Below are positions 1 through 11,047 of a DNA stretch of 64,000 bases, piece after piece. The DNA lies in assembly GCA_026413225.1 (NCBI GenBank), contig CM048552.1, forward strand, positions 168,900,053 to 168,964,052. The letters run 5' to 3'. Made by a program: the position numbers and the translations under genes. The notes beneath the pieces were generated by a model. It was not told the DNA's origin, ran no database searches, and was given only the letters and a program-made list of their open reading frames with translations. How positions within the stretch are numbered: the first letter of the stretch is position 1; each line of letters begins with the position of its first letter. The stretch is from Otis tarda (Eukaryota > Chordata > Aves > Otidiformes > Otididae).

Positions 1-149
1 AAAGGGCAAGCCCCATAATGGGGCCAGCTCTCCACAATGAGCACATCCAAACTTAAAAAAAAAAAAAAAGAGATTTTTGAAAGAGGGGCTGGTTGTTTGT
101 AATGCAGTAGCATCTAGAGGCTATGCTGCATTTGGAGTTATTCAGCACC

Positions 150-240
150 TACTCTATATATGCGTATACATACATATATATACACATACTCTGTGTGTCC
201 ACATATACATTACACATGCACACATATGTGCATTGTACAT
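150..240. repeat. TA/CA alternating purine-pyrimidine tract
   Basis: Imperfect (TA)n, (CA)n and (TG)n runs, including atgcacacatatgtgcat, which forms a short hairpin and recurs at about 28050-28067. Alternating purine-pyrimidine DNA of this kind can be polymorphic and Z-forming. Confidence 0.7.
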
Positions 241-2165
241 AGACAAGGCAATATGTGCTATAAACTGCTGCTCTACCTGATCTTTAGGAGATATATTGTT
301 TGAGCTTAGAGAAGGGAAGTTGGAGCAGGGGAGGGGGGAATAAAAAGAGAAGGAAAGGCTGAGACCATTCAAGGTAAAGCACCCCTCAGCAAACATCTGA
401 GGATTGTTCAAAGGCAATGCCCGTACCATGAGCATGAAAAATACCTTCACTCCTCCAGCTAACTTAGAAAATGGGCTTGGGCAGGACAAGAAGCGCAATG
501 GGAGATCAAAGGAAAAGCAGCAGATTTGTTTAAAAACTGTCAGCACAATCATCAATTTGTGTCGGGAAAATCAGGTGAAAGCACAGAGCAAGATTCAGAC
601 CACCAAATTCTCCTTGTGGTTACCTACATCCAAGTAGCTAAAGGGTCCTGAAAGCCTACAGCGGCAAGCAGCACTTAAGCCTGAGGATCCTACATTCCCC
701 TATGCCTCCCTGGTGAGCCTGGGAGTTTCCAGGGTCCCTTGCCTTGAGCACACCCCTCTCTGGGAAGAGGCACCCATCTTCCATACAGGCTCTGCAAGCT
801 CCTGCTTCATGTCCTGCAGACCTTTTCTACACTACTGAGTATAACAGGCCTGGGATGGCTAAATGCTCTTCATCTTAAAATAGGTGCTTGCTGCACCAAA
901 AGTCCCTTCTGGGAATTGCTCCAGTGCCCTATATGTGGACAATGTGTCTAGAAAAGGCATTTCAGGCTTCACCTACAAGTCTACCTAGAGACTCTATGGT
1001 GCAGAGAAGTACCTCGCCACTGGACTGCCCCACTGCCAGGGCCTGTTACCTCAGCTAATGGGGTCAGGCCATCAAGAGTGTGAGTCAGAGGAGAAGGAGG
1101 AGTTGGGGGCAGAGGAAACCCAACCCTACGGGCTCATCATCAGGACATTAAGCTGAGGGATGGGAATCAGAAATGCCAGATCTAGCTTCCACAATTTTCT
1201 AGCCAATGCATGTCTTAGAGAAGAACCCTCCCTAGTCTCCTTCCACTCCCTGAAAATTGCTGCTACACCAAACAGATATCCTCAAGCAGCCATTGCTCTA
1301 CCAGAGCTGGGCTGCCCTAGTGAGGGGAAACCGAGGCAGCCTCTGTTTCTGTAGGAGGGGAGGAACCACCACGACAGGAGGCACAAGAAATGGTGCATTC
1401 CCATGAAAAACTCATCTGGGCCAAAGTATCTTCTTTCCAGCTATAGAGAATTAAAATGTGGGTGCTTCACTTGTGACAGCAGCCCCACAAAGCCGGGAAG
1501 GCAGTGGGAGACACTTGAACCTTTGCTCTTGCCCCACCATACAGATGTGCAGCATAAGAATGAATGAAAAAAAATGGTAATATTCATAGTTGCATACTCA
1601 CGGAGCTGTGAATGTAACATTTGGGGTTTTTTTCAATGTAATTGCTACATTCCATTTATTTGGATGTGCAAGACCAAAAAAACCCACCTTTCTCAGAGGC
1701 CTTTACCTCATAGTTAAATATAGTGGCGAAGTAGTTAACATAGTTATGTATCACTGCATTGGCATGGGGTTTTTATCTTTTATTGGCACCATTTTATCCC
1801 CTGAGACAATAGGAGATTGTTCTCGCTGTGTGTAAAAAGATCTTGTTCTGGCAAGTAGGGTTTTCCCAGTCAACAAGTTTAAAATCATTGGAAAGGGAGA
1901 CATACGCCGTGTTGGGACCAGCCTGCTAAGCATCTCCTTGCAGTAGCAAGTGCTTTGCCATCAACCGCTCCTGAGGCTGCTGTGGCACGGAGCCCATGCC
2001 TGTTGTCAAATGAGTCGGAGGAGAGAGCATCAAACCCACCACCCTCTACTATATTGTTATTACAAAATAAGAGAAAAAATCTGATTGATCTTCTCTAGAC
2101 ATAACCTATACCATAATGGTTAGAAACTACATGGTGAGGGGAAAATACATGTGCTTAGAAGCCAT

Positions 2166-2260
2166 TTTTTTCTAATAAAAAACCACAAAATCCATACAAA
2201 AAACCCCAAAAAACAAAAAAAAACCCAAAAAAACCAACAAAACAAAACAAAAAAACCCTG
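2166..2260 (+). repeat. A-rich low-complexity tract with CCC interruptions
   Basis: Runs of A broken by ccc, cc and c (aaaaccccaaaaaac and similar). No longer repeat unit is visible. Confidence 0.75.
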
Positions 2261-5200
2261 CTTTGGGTGATTTTATGTGCCCCAATATAAAAGATGTACA
2301 GGATTTCCTTTTCCATTCATATCTTCCTGGTTGTATAAATAGAGCAATACATAATTACAGCAGTCAGAGGCATTAGGGATAAGAAGGTATTTACATCAGA
2401 GATGTACATACAAGATTATGTGTGCATGGTAAATTTTTATCTCCATCTTTAAATAAATATTATGCTTCATCCACACCCAAAGTCTTGAAAGAAAGCTGGT
2501 TTAGTGTAAACAATTAACTTCCTGGCCAATTGTTGAATTATTTGATGACTTGTTGCTGAGAAATTCAGATTCTGTGCTGCTGAATATACCTTACGAATTT
2601 TGATTAGACAGATAATCCACCCTAGATTCATCCAGACATTGTCATTTATTTGTAGTCATAGCACAGTGTTTGGTTGGCCGAGTATTTCAGTTGTTCTCAT
2701 TCGCAGAGGCTATGAAGTGATTTGGTTGGTACCAGGTTTGTCAGCAATTAGAAATACAGGCATGAGCAACAGCAGCCTCTGCTGTGTATTTCATGAGTGC
2801 CCACAGCCCAACTCCTCAGCAAAACATGCTTCGGATCTCGGATTACACTGAAAAATAAAGTCTCTAGCAGTTGGAGCTGCAGTCGGCTTTCAAAATGTTT
2901 ACTGAGCGAAAGGCGGTGCAAGAGTGATTACAAACCCAACCAAAGCCCGAGGCTCCACGGTGATACGAACCGCCCAGAAGGTCATAGCTGAAGTGCGATC
3001 CCATAGCCATGACTATTTTCCAGATGCAATGAAATTCATCATCTTGTGGCAGATGGAAAATGAAAAGGTATCTCCTTGCCCTGCAGGGATCAACCTGCAG
3101 CTGCATTTCCCTCTCTGCCTTTTCTCTACAAGGCCCAGCTAGCTATAGATGTGTCAATAAATTCTTTGGGTTTTTTTTTTTTCATTTTATTTAAGCCTTG
3201 GAAGCAAACCACTGAAAAAATTAAGAGGCATTTTTTTTTTCAAAAGCAAAGTGGAACTTGAAGAAAGGTGTCCTCACTGACATTAAATCAAACCAAACCA
3301 ATCTGTTTCAGGGCAAACAAAATGTTCGAATGGCCGCACTTCAGCATCATTTGCAATTTGCATGTGCTTTTATTCAACAGCCGGCATGGAGGATTTGGGA
3401 GATACTGCCTCAACCTCTGTCGATGCCTTCTGGGATGTGAAATCCTCAGCAGCCGTCTCTTGGGAGAGGATCCTGCCCGCCCCGACAAAGCAGCCCTGCT
3501 CTGCCAAGCTCTCCTCCTGGACCCATTCCACCCCTTTGTATAAAGTAATTACTTAAATATACATTGAACAAAGAGAGAGGGAAATGACTTCAAGGCCTAA
3601 CAGTTAGGGTACTCTACTGGGAGGTAAAGAAAATCAGTGAATAATTTATTAATGATGCTGTTATTTCAGTGACCCAATACATTTTTATTGGGGAAGAAAA
3701 AGTCATCATCAGGGATTGCGAAAATACCCCCCAGATACCTTGTTACTTGGGGGCACTGTTTTGAGGGGGCAATTGTCATAGTTCAAAAGTATATGAATTA
3801 AAAAGTACTTTGCAGGTGAAATGAGAATTGCAGCCTCCCCAGGTGGGTGCTCTAGTGACAAAATTTTGGGACCAAATGGGAAGTGGAGTTTGTTTGCTTG
3901 TTTCAGAGACCTAAAAAGGCTTGCCTCTTAAAAGAAAATAATTGCAACTAAGCCTTTTAAGGAACTCAAGTCAGCCCACATCTTCAATAAATTAATTAAA
4001 CATAGAGCTGAACTGCAGAGCTCCTTAGCTAATTGTTTTAAAAGCATCCTCCTTGCTTTACTTGGAGGCTCTGGACGCCAGTGGCAGAGTACCACCAGGT
4101 CCCACCGACGTCCGGAACGGCTCCTTCACTCACTGGCACCACAGCCCAGGAAGAGCCGGAGGTGCCGGCTTGGCAGATAGATTGCCTGAGAGCAACTTAG
4201 ATGCTGCAAAAATCAATAATAAACTCCCACATTTCCAGATATATAAGAAAGGAAGAAGACCAAGATGCTTGACAGTACCACATTACAGGCCTCAAGTCTT
4301 GCCAAAGAACAAACTGGAAAATGCAGCTTAATGAACTAAGTGTCATCAAGAGTAATGACCATCTGTCAAGGAACTTTATGCCCATAATACTTTCAACTTT
4401 GAAATATAGTAAAGCAAAGGGAGGGAAGTTGGCTACAAAAAGTATTTTTTTTTTGCGACAAAAAGCACGTTGTTGGAGAATTTAGACATTCCTGCTGAAG
4501 AAAGAGATGACATGGTGCCCTTGAGGAGAGCTCCTTGTCCCACCTACTCCTGGCCATGGAGAAGTCTCCCTCTGCCTTCCAGAGACTGAAAACTTTGCCA
4601 TCTGTTTTCACTTGAGGAAAATTCTTGTTTTATTTTTTCCATTTGTTTTAAGCTGTTTTTAAACAGGAGAGGCTCAAAATACAGGCTGTGCAATAGCATA
4701 TGATACAGTTAATTTCTCTCGCCATCTAATGTTAACAACATATGGAGACTGGCCTGAGCTGCCAAGGACATAAATCTACCATTGCCTCCTGGTTTGTTCC
4801 CTGAATCTAAATTTTTTATTACTGCACATTCCTCCACAGGACTTCACCAAAACACCTGGTGAGGACCTTCCAGAGGAATGAATCTTGCTGTGCAGAAGAT
4901 ACTCCTCTTCCCCTCACCCCCCTAAAAAAAAAAACCATTTCCCATCAATCTCTTTCCCCCAAATCCAGATTCCCACTTCCGTTGATAGAGCACATTCCAC
5001 AAATAAAATTGCTTCATGTTTACACTATTATACAAATGTCTAGAATGCACTGGGTGTTTCTTGAAGGTTGTTTGATTTGTGGGTGACCTCAGAGCTCCTG
5101 ATGGCAAGGGACATTAGCATCAGCTAGAGCCAAACCGACGGCAGGCAGGCATTGTGCAAGCTTCCTCGCCATTTTGCCAGCTGACCTCACTCCTGAACTG

Positions 5201-6779
5201 CCAGTTCGCTGCTATTCCCTTCCCCTGCCAAGCTATGCAGCGGTTTTGAGATGCACACAAATAAACTATCAGGCTCTTTCCAACATGCTGAATTGACCAG
5301 TGTTTGAACCCAAGTTTCAGGCTAAAGACATGTACACAAAGCGTGAACTGTCCTGTAACCAAAGTTTGGCATTTTGAGGCCACTTGTTCAAATGGCTATA
5401 ACTCTTGTACCTTTTATTAATTACCATAGAGAAATAGCAGGTGTAATATTGGAAAGTAAACTGGAATGACAATTTTTCACAGAGTTGCAAATGGGCCTAC
5501 CTACAGGGCAGCTCACTGGAAAAACACTAGAACGGAGAGATGCTGCAGATCTGAAACAGGCATTTTTCTTTCACTTTCTGAGTACAACTTAAAGACAAAC
5601 TTGGATGTTTTTGTCCTTCTACCTGTACACAGCATTACAGTATTTGTAGGTACCACAGACATGAAAGATGGACTCTGCTTGCAATCAACACATGCATCTG
5701 GTCTCTCACACAGCCTGTATGTGACTCTAAAAAGGAACAAAGTCTGAGATGTGAAACCCACATCTGCCTCAGGTGAAGCCAGATGTTAATGGATGCTTGT
5801 TCTCCTCTCTATGTATCCTGTCTCTTTACAATATATGTAATGCATACATTTCATCTTCACTGCAGCAGTACAAATGTCTTTCAAGTCTGTCAGTGATGGA
5901 TGACTAAGCTGTCAACAGTACAGTCTATGAACTCTTTTCTGCTAAAGCAGAAGTTAAGTAATTAGTGTTTACTAGTGACATTTTCTTTAAAAACTCTTAG
6001 CTAACCATCTGTGGGACAAATTCTGACCAGATTTGTCCATAGACGCTAACTCAGGAATATTTTCGTAAAACACAGCCGACTGTAAAACCTTGAGCAATAA
6101 TTCTGTTTTTCAGTATTTGCTGGAATATCATGACAAACTGGATTATTCATTAGCATCACCTTTTGCCATATTGTCTTGCATAGTATGAAGTCATCTAGAT
6201 TTCAAAGAATGTGTAATGTTACATATTAGCTTTACCTTTTCCAATCACTTCTGTTAATTATTTTGTTCAAGGTTTGGGGCTTTCCCTGCCCCCAGTTCTA
6301 GTTCTTAATCCTCCTTTTTCAGGAATACATTAAGCCTCAAGAAAACCAGCATGCAATCAATATTATTTCAAGTAAGTATCTTTTATTTATATGGAGAAAT
6401 TAATCTAGAGGTTCCTGTGTTTGGAGAAAAACCCCAACCCTCGGAGCACCAGGCAGAGGAGGCAGCAGCAGGAGTGAGCGCTGCTGTGTCCCACCCAGAC
6501 AGATGCTGGGATCTCTCCTTGTAAAACACGACACAACGGATCCAAACCCATTGCTTTTTTTGGTGCTCAGATGCACTACACCTTTCAAAAGCAGTGAAAG
6601 AAAGCACACTGTAGGCTGCAAATCCTATTTTATCGCTATGTCAACAATAGTGCAGGCCTCAGCGTTTAGCAAGAGCTGTTTACTTTAGGCCTGAGAAGCC
6701 TCTCATCGGCCGGGGCAGACGGTACACGCCACAGTTTCACCACAAAGTGCCTATTTTTTTTGTGTGTGTGTGTGTTGAT

Positions 6780-6940
6780 ATGGCAAGGTGCCGAAAAGCC
6801 GTGTCCAGCCACTGTATTTCATGGCTGGCGAGTTCCGATCAAGCTCTCTCTGCCCCGGTCGAGTCCCACCGAGAGGGGACGGGGAGGAGAGGGCGGCCGC
6901 GGTGCAGAGAGCACAAGGAGCTCCCTCCCATCCGCGCTAT
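6780..6940. promoter_or_regulatory. Isolated CpG-rich islet with NotI site
   Basis: About 14 CpG dinucleotides fall in 160 bp, including a NotI site GCGGCCGC at 6893-6900 overlapping CCGCGG, inside otherwise CpG-poor intergenic DNA. Kept CpGs in vertebrate DNA suggest germline hypomethylation, as at promoters or active enhancers. No coding exon or splice structure was recognised, so its role is unknown. Confidence 0.5.
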
Positions 6941-8076
6941 TTGCCAATGTGGAATGGAACCTCATGAATAGGTCACTCATTAAAAGTTTATATAGCTGAA
7001 CTCAGGAAGCCTCCTCTCGGTAGAACAATGCTAAAGGAAAAAATAAAAGAATAAAAAAAAGAAAAAAGGTTTCTGTTGAGCCTTCTGGGTGGGCACAACC
7101 AGTGGGCCTGAATGCGATGCCCAGGTGAAGCATTACCTTCCAGATACCCATCCAGGCCCTCACAGAGCGACCGGTTATCATTCACCCTTGCGTCAACAGC
7201 TCGGCCATCCTTTCAGCACCTCTTTACAGATACCCAAAGGAGGAAAACTTGACTACAATATTAAAAGAGTCACATTTGCTGTGTTTCCTTTTTAATCAAA
7301 AAACACCAACTGAGATTTTAAAAAATCAGACTAAAAGCTAGTCCTAGAAAAGAGGCCTCTCTTCTTAACTCCTCCTCTCTTCGAAAGCAAGGGGACCACT
7401 TACAAATGCAAAGCAAAGATTATGTGCTAACATTGGCAGGATTTGAGGCCTTACAGCTTGTGAAACTACCCGAAACGTGGTCTCTCTGGCTGGGCAGGGC
7501 GAGTGTATTTGGTAACACACCTTCCTTTCATAATTGTTCGGACCCTGGGATATTTTCAGAGCTGGCTGCAACTCCCTTCCTTTGCACGGAAACCAGCCCA
7601 CCAGAAGATGGGATGCGGAGCGGAGTCAGGAGCAGGGAGGCCCTCCTATGTCGCGCAGGATGAAAATTAAATATTAACATGCACCTTCTGCTACCTGCCT
7701 GGAAGTCACACAGTTACAGCATTTTAACTTGTATAGCGCTGGCAAGGGCAGGTTTGAGCGTTCAAGCAGTGGTAGACCCTCCTGTTCCCCAGTGGCCACA
7801 ATTAAACGCTTGAGTCCTTCAGCTTATTGCACTGTGTTTTGGATCACTTCTCATTTCATATAACAGACTAAAACCTTCAAATTCACGAGAAAATCCTGCT
7901 TAGTTTGGAACAACTAAATCAGTTTCCCAGAGCTGAGAGAAGGAATCTACACAACTTCTTAAACAGTATAGAGGCTTCTTCCAGGTTTTCATCTGATTGA
8001 GCTTGCAGCTAAACAAATTTTTAACATAATGAAAATAGGTGTTAAGGTTATGATCAAGTTACTCAATGAAGGAGGT

Positions 8077-8135
8077 GGGGATTGAATGCAAGCACCAGAG
8101 CCCCAGTCTTCTGCACCGCTTAGCTGTTAGGTCAT
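8077..8135 (-). repeat. Possible tRNA-derived SINE head (MIR-like)
   Basis: On the minus strand, AGCTAAGCGGTGC resembles a pol III A box. About 35-40 bp later, GCATTCAATCCCC resembles a B box. The spacing fits a tRNA-derived SINE head. The copy is old and diverged; the assignment rests on these two boxes only. Confidence 0.35.
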
Positions 8136-9870
8136 TCTCTGGTGCTATTTTGGACGGCTCTAGCTAAGCTCTCTCCCCATGACCGAACTTGGATGCAGTT
8201 CTGGCAAGAAAATATTCCAGAGGAAGCTCCCAAAAGGCAGCACGGCTAAGACTGCACCAGGTTTGACTCTCCTCTGCTACCGTGTCAGTCTTCCAAATGC
8301 TCTCAGCAGCCGTTGAACCCTTGAGCACTCTAAGGTATTGCAGATCGTCTGCTTCATGCTAGAAAAACGCCAGTCTGAAAAGCTGAAAAGTATATCCTGG
8401 GGGCCAAGGATCCCTTTCTGCAGCTGACATATTTAGCAGCGTACTAAGAGTCCCAGGCTGTCTCTGAAAATTAGTTTAATTCATATGACAGTGCAAGTCC
8501 CTAAGCCCTACCCAGAAAGTGTTTTCTAGCCACTGAGTGGCACTCCTGCCGCAGGGTTTCTTATTCTTTATGCCAAGCTGCTAAGGAAGATTCAGAAGTG
8601 ATAGATTTCCTGCTTTCAGTGAGGGGAGGATTCAAGAATTGAACGGCTCTGTAGGTCTCAGATCACTTGGGTGACCTCTCGAAATCTCAAAATTGCTAAA
8701 GTAGCAATTAATCCCAAATTAACAGCTACAAATACAGTTCAAGTACTGTACAAATACAAATAAGCTGGGAATATGACAATTTTGACTATCGTCTTGCTAC
8801 ATGGCACTCTTAAAGCACCTTGCCAGCTCTATCGTGAAAACATACAGCCCTCACAAGCCGTACCACAAAAGTAGCCTGGCCATGGAAATTGGCTGCTCTG
8901 GTCTTTTTATAAAGAACTTAGCCATTCTAACCACAACAATATACCAAAATACTGAGGAAAGGAGTCCCACAGCTCAACGGCATGTTTTGTGAAAAAAAAT
9001 TCACCATCTGCGTACTTGCTTCATTATGTCCCCTCAGTTCTTGGATCAGAATGGAGCAAACAGCTGATCCTTATTTACTTGTGAAACAAAGTCTGTAAGA
9101 ACCCCAGGATTTCACAAATCCCAAACCATTCCATTTGAAACACCACAGGCTGAAGTCTATTGCCAAATACAAGGCAGGATCCTGGGGGAAACTGGGGCAC
9201 TGGCAGCTCTGGAAGTTGTGCTATCCTCAGCCACAGGACAGATGTGTCCAAAGGACAGGAACACTGGAAGTTGGGGCAAATTGCTCAACTGAATTTCAAA
9301 GAAAGAAAAGTAATTTTCCTATAAATGAAGAAGTCTTCAGCAAGCTCCAGTGTGACCAAAAGCTATCGTTTTCTTAAGAACCTGCAGGGCACATTTTTTA
9401 AAAGGTACTGAAAGGTGCAGTTTGCATACTTTTCAATGCTGATTCAGTTGACTCCGTTTTGGACATGCAGCTTTGGGTGGAAAAAAGCATCATTTGCAGA
9501 TTCGTCTCTTGATCTGACTACAGAGTAATCCTTGACGACTAGCTCAGATCAGATGACTAAATTTTTAGGCAAATGAAATTAGGTGGCATGAATCCTGCTG
9601 CAAGTGATTCAGATAACTAAACCTACAGTTAGTCTGAAATAGGAAACACAGGAGAATACCCAGGTGCCAGGTATGGAGGAAGAGGCCTCATAGAAGTGAC
9701 AATTTTAGAAACTGTTAAGAGAATTAACAGCATCCAGTGCTCTGAGCACTGAGATACTTAAACTGGCAGGAAATAGTTGAAGACCCACCATCTCTTTTCA
9801 GTGCTTGAAATGTGGGCAGTTCATTACAGGTTGGACACTCTTTCTGTCAAAATGCTTTCTCTCCTTCGTC

Positions 9871-9940
9871 ACTTGACAGCTGAGCAGTTTGCAGGGCTGC
9901 TCAATAACCGGGAGACCCGGGTTACATCCCTCCTCGTGCC
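9871..9940 (+). repeat. Possible tRNA-derived SINE head (MIR-like)
   Basis: AGCTGAGCAGTTTGCAGG resembles an A box. gggagacccgggttacatcc resembles the region around a SINE B box (GGTTCAAATCC in MIR-like families). The spacing is about 40 bp, and the A box is similar to the element at 8.1 kb on the other strand. It is too diverged to name a family. Confidence 0.38.
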
Positions 9941-10529
9941 AGGATTTGCCTGCCAGGAGGGAGCTCGGAGCTCTGGGGTGCTGCAGAAGGAGTCACTAGG
10001 CACATCCCTCTTCAAAACTCCGTCAGCCATGATGACAAACCCTATGATAATGAAGCACTGGGACAAGTCACCCAGGGAGCATGGCGAAAGGCAGAGCTCT
10101 AGGGTTTTCAAGACCCAGTTGACAAAGCCTTAAGCAATGTGGTCTGACTTTTGACACTGGCCCTGCTTTGAACAGTAGCTTGCACCAGATTGCCTCCTGT
10201 GGCCTCATCTAATCCAAATGACTGATTCTGCAGTGAGTGTGGAAACTATTGGTCCAAAGGAAAGCAGGTAGGAGGCTAACCAACCCTTAAATCTAGCTAT
10301 AGCACTCAGATAAGAGTAGGGATACTCAGGGAAGGAGATTTTCCTTTATTCTAAATATGGAAATACCTGAAAGCAGGACTCAGCTTCAAGCTGTTGTATA
10401 CTTGAGCAATACACATAAAACCAGGTTCATAAAGGAACTTAAACGTTGGATACATCAGCCCCATATTCATTTCTCACTATCCTGAAATATTTCTTGTTAA
10501 TATGGATACTCAAGATGCGCTGAAGAGCA

Positions 10530-10652
10530 GCCAGGTTGGACGGGGCTCTGAGCAACCTGATCTGGTTGGAAATGTCCCTCCTCCTTGCAGGGCGGGTTGG
10601 ACTAGGTGACCTTTAAAGGTCCCTTCCAATCCAATCTACTCTATGATTCTAT
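10530..10652 (+). mobile_element. CR1 LINE 3' end fragment joined to a truncated LTR
   Basis: It contains gttggacggggctctgagc, aacctgatctggttgg and gactaggtgacctttaaagg, and ends ctatgattctat at 10652. The next base begins sequence homologous to an internal part of the LTR at 54 kb. No missing 5' LTR piece was seen on the left of the CR1, so the joint needs a deletion as well as an insertion. Confidence 0.92.
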
Positions 10653-11047
10653 ATACTGATGATGTTAGTTGTTGCTACAGAGACCAAGGACTTTTTCCAG
10701 CTTCCCAGGTTTTGCTAACGTGCAGGTGCAAGAAGCTGGGAAGGGTATATAAGTTGGGGTTGGCTGGGGTGCAGCTCTCTCGTTCTTCTGCTTGCTCCTC
10801 AGGATCGTTTTTCGGTTTTTGTTTCCATGACCACTGCTCAGGATGGGCTATATCAGTCATTGGGTGGTGATAAATTGTGCATCGTTCGTTTTGTATATTT
10901 TAGTATCCCTGTATTTTGTTATCATGATCATCTTCCTTTGCTATCCTAGTAAACTGTCTTCATCTCAACCCACGAGTTTTCCTTTCTTCCCAATTCCCTC
11001 CCCGTCTTGCGTGTTATTCGACTGCTGACTGGGGTTAAACCACGACA
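10653..11047 (+). mobile_element. 5'-truncated, internally deleted avian ERVL-like LTR
   Basis: It matches the LTR at 54212-54828 along its right-hand part: cagcttcccaggttttgcta, gtgcaagaagctggg, gctcaggatgggctatatca, gtaaactgtcttcatctcaa and the end ggggttaaaccacgaca. The first roughly 95 bp of the LTR are missing. A block of roughly 60 bp, at about 54408-54470 in the other copy, is also missing and is replaced by a join next to gtatataag. No retroviral internal region is present. Confidence 0.9.

Larger units (their letters stand above)
1..6379. other. Intergenic DNA downstream of NDFIP2 (left part)
   Basis: No coding exon or transposon was recognised. It holds CA/TA-alternating sequence (150-240), A-rich low complexity with CCC interruptions (2166-2260), and unique GC-richer blocks at about 2600-3120, 3300-3540 and 4060-4200, the last with several CpGs. 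An 8-bp inverted repeat GGACAAAT/ATTTGTCC lies at 6014-6038. Open frames here have no protein likeness. Confidence 0.7.

Noticed and set aside
6760..6999. Plus-strand frame through the CpG islet as a small gene
   Set aside because: The Arg/Gly-rich reading comes from CpG-rich composition; no start context, splice sites or family match support it.
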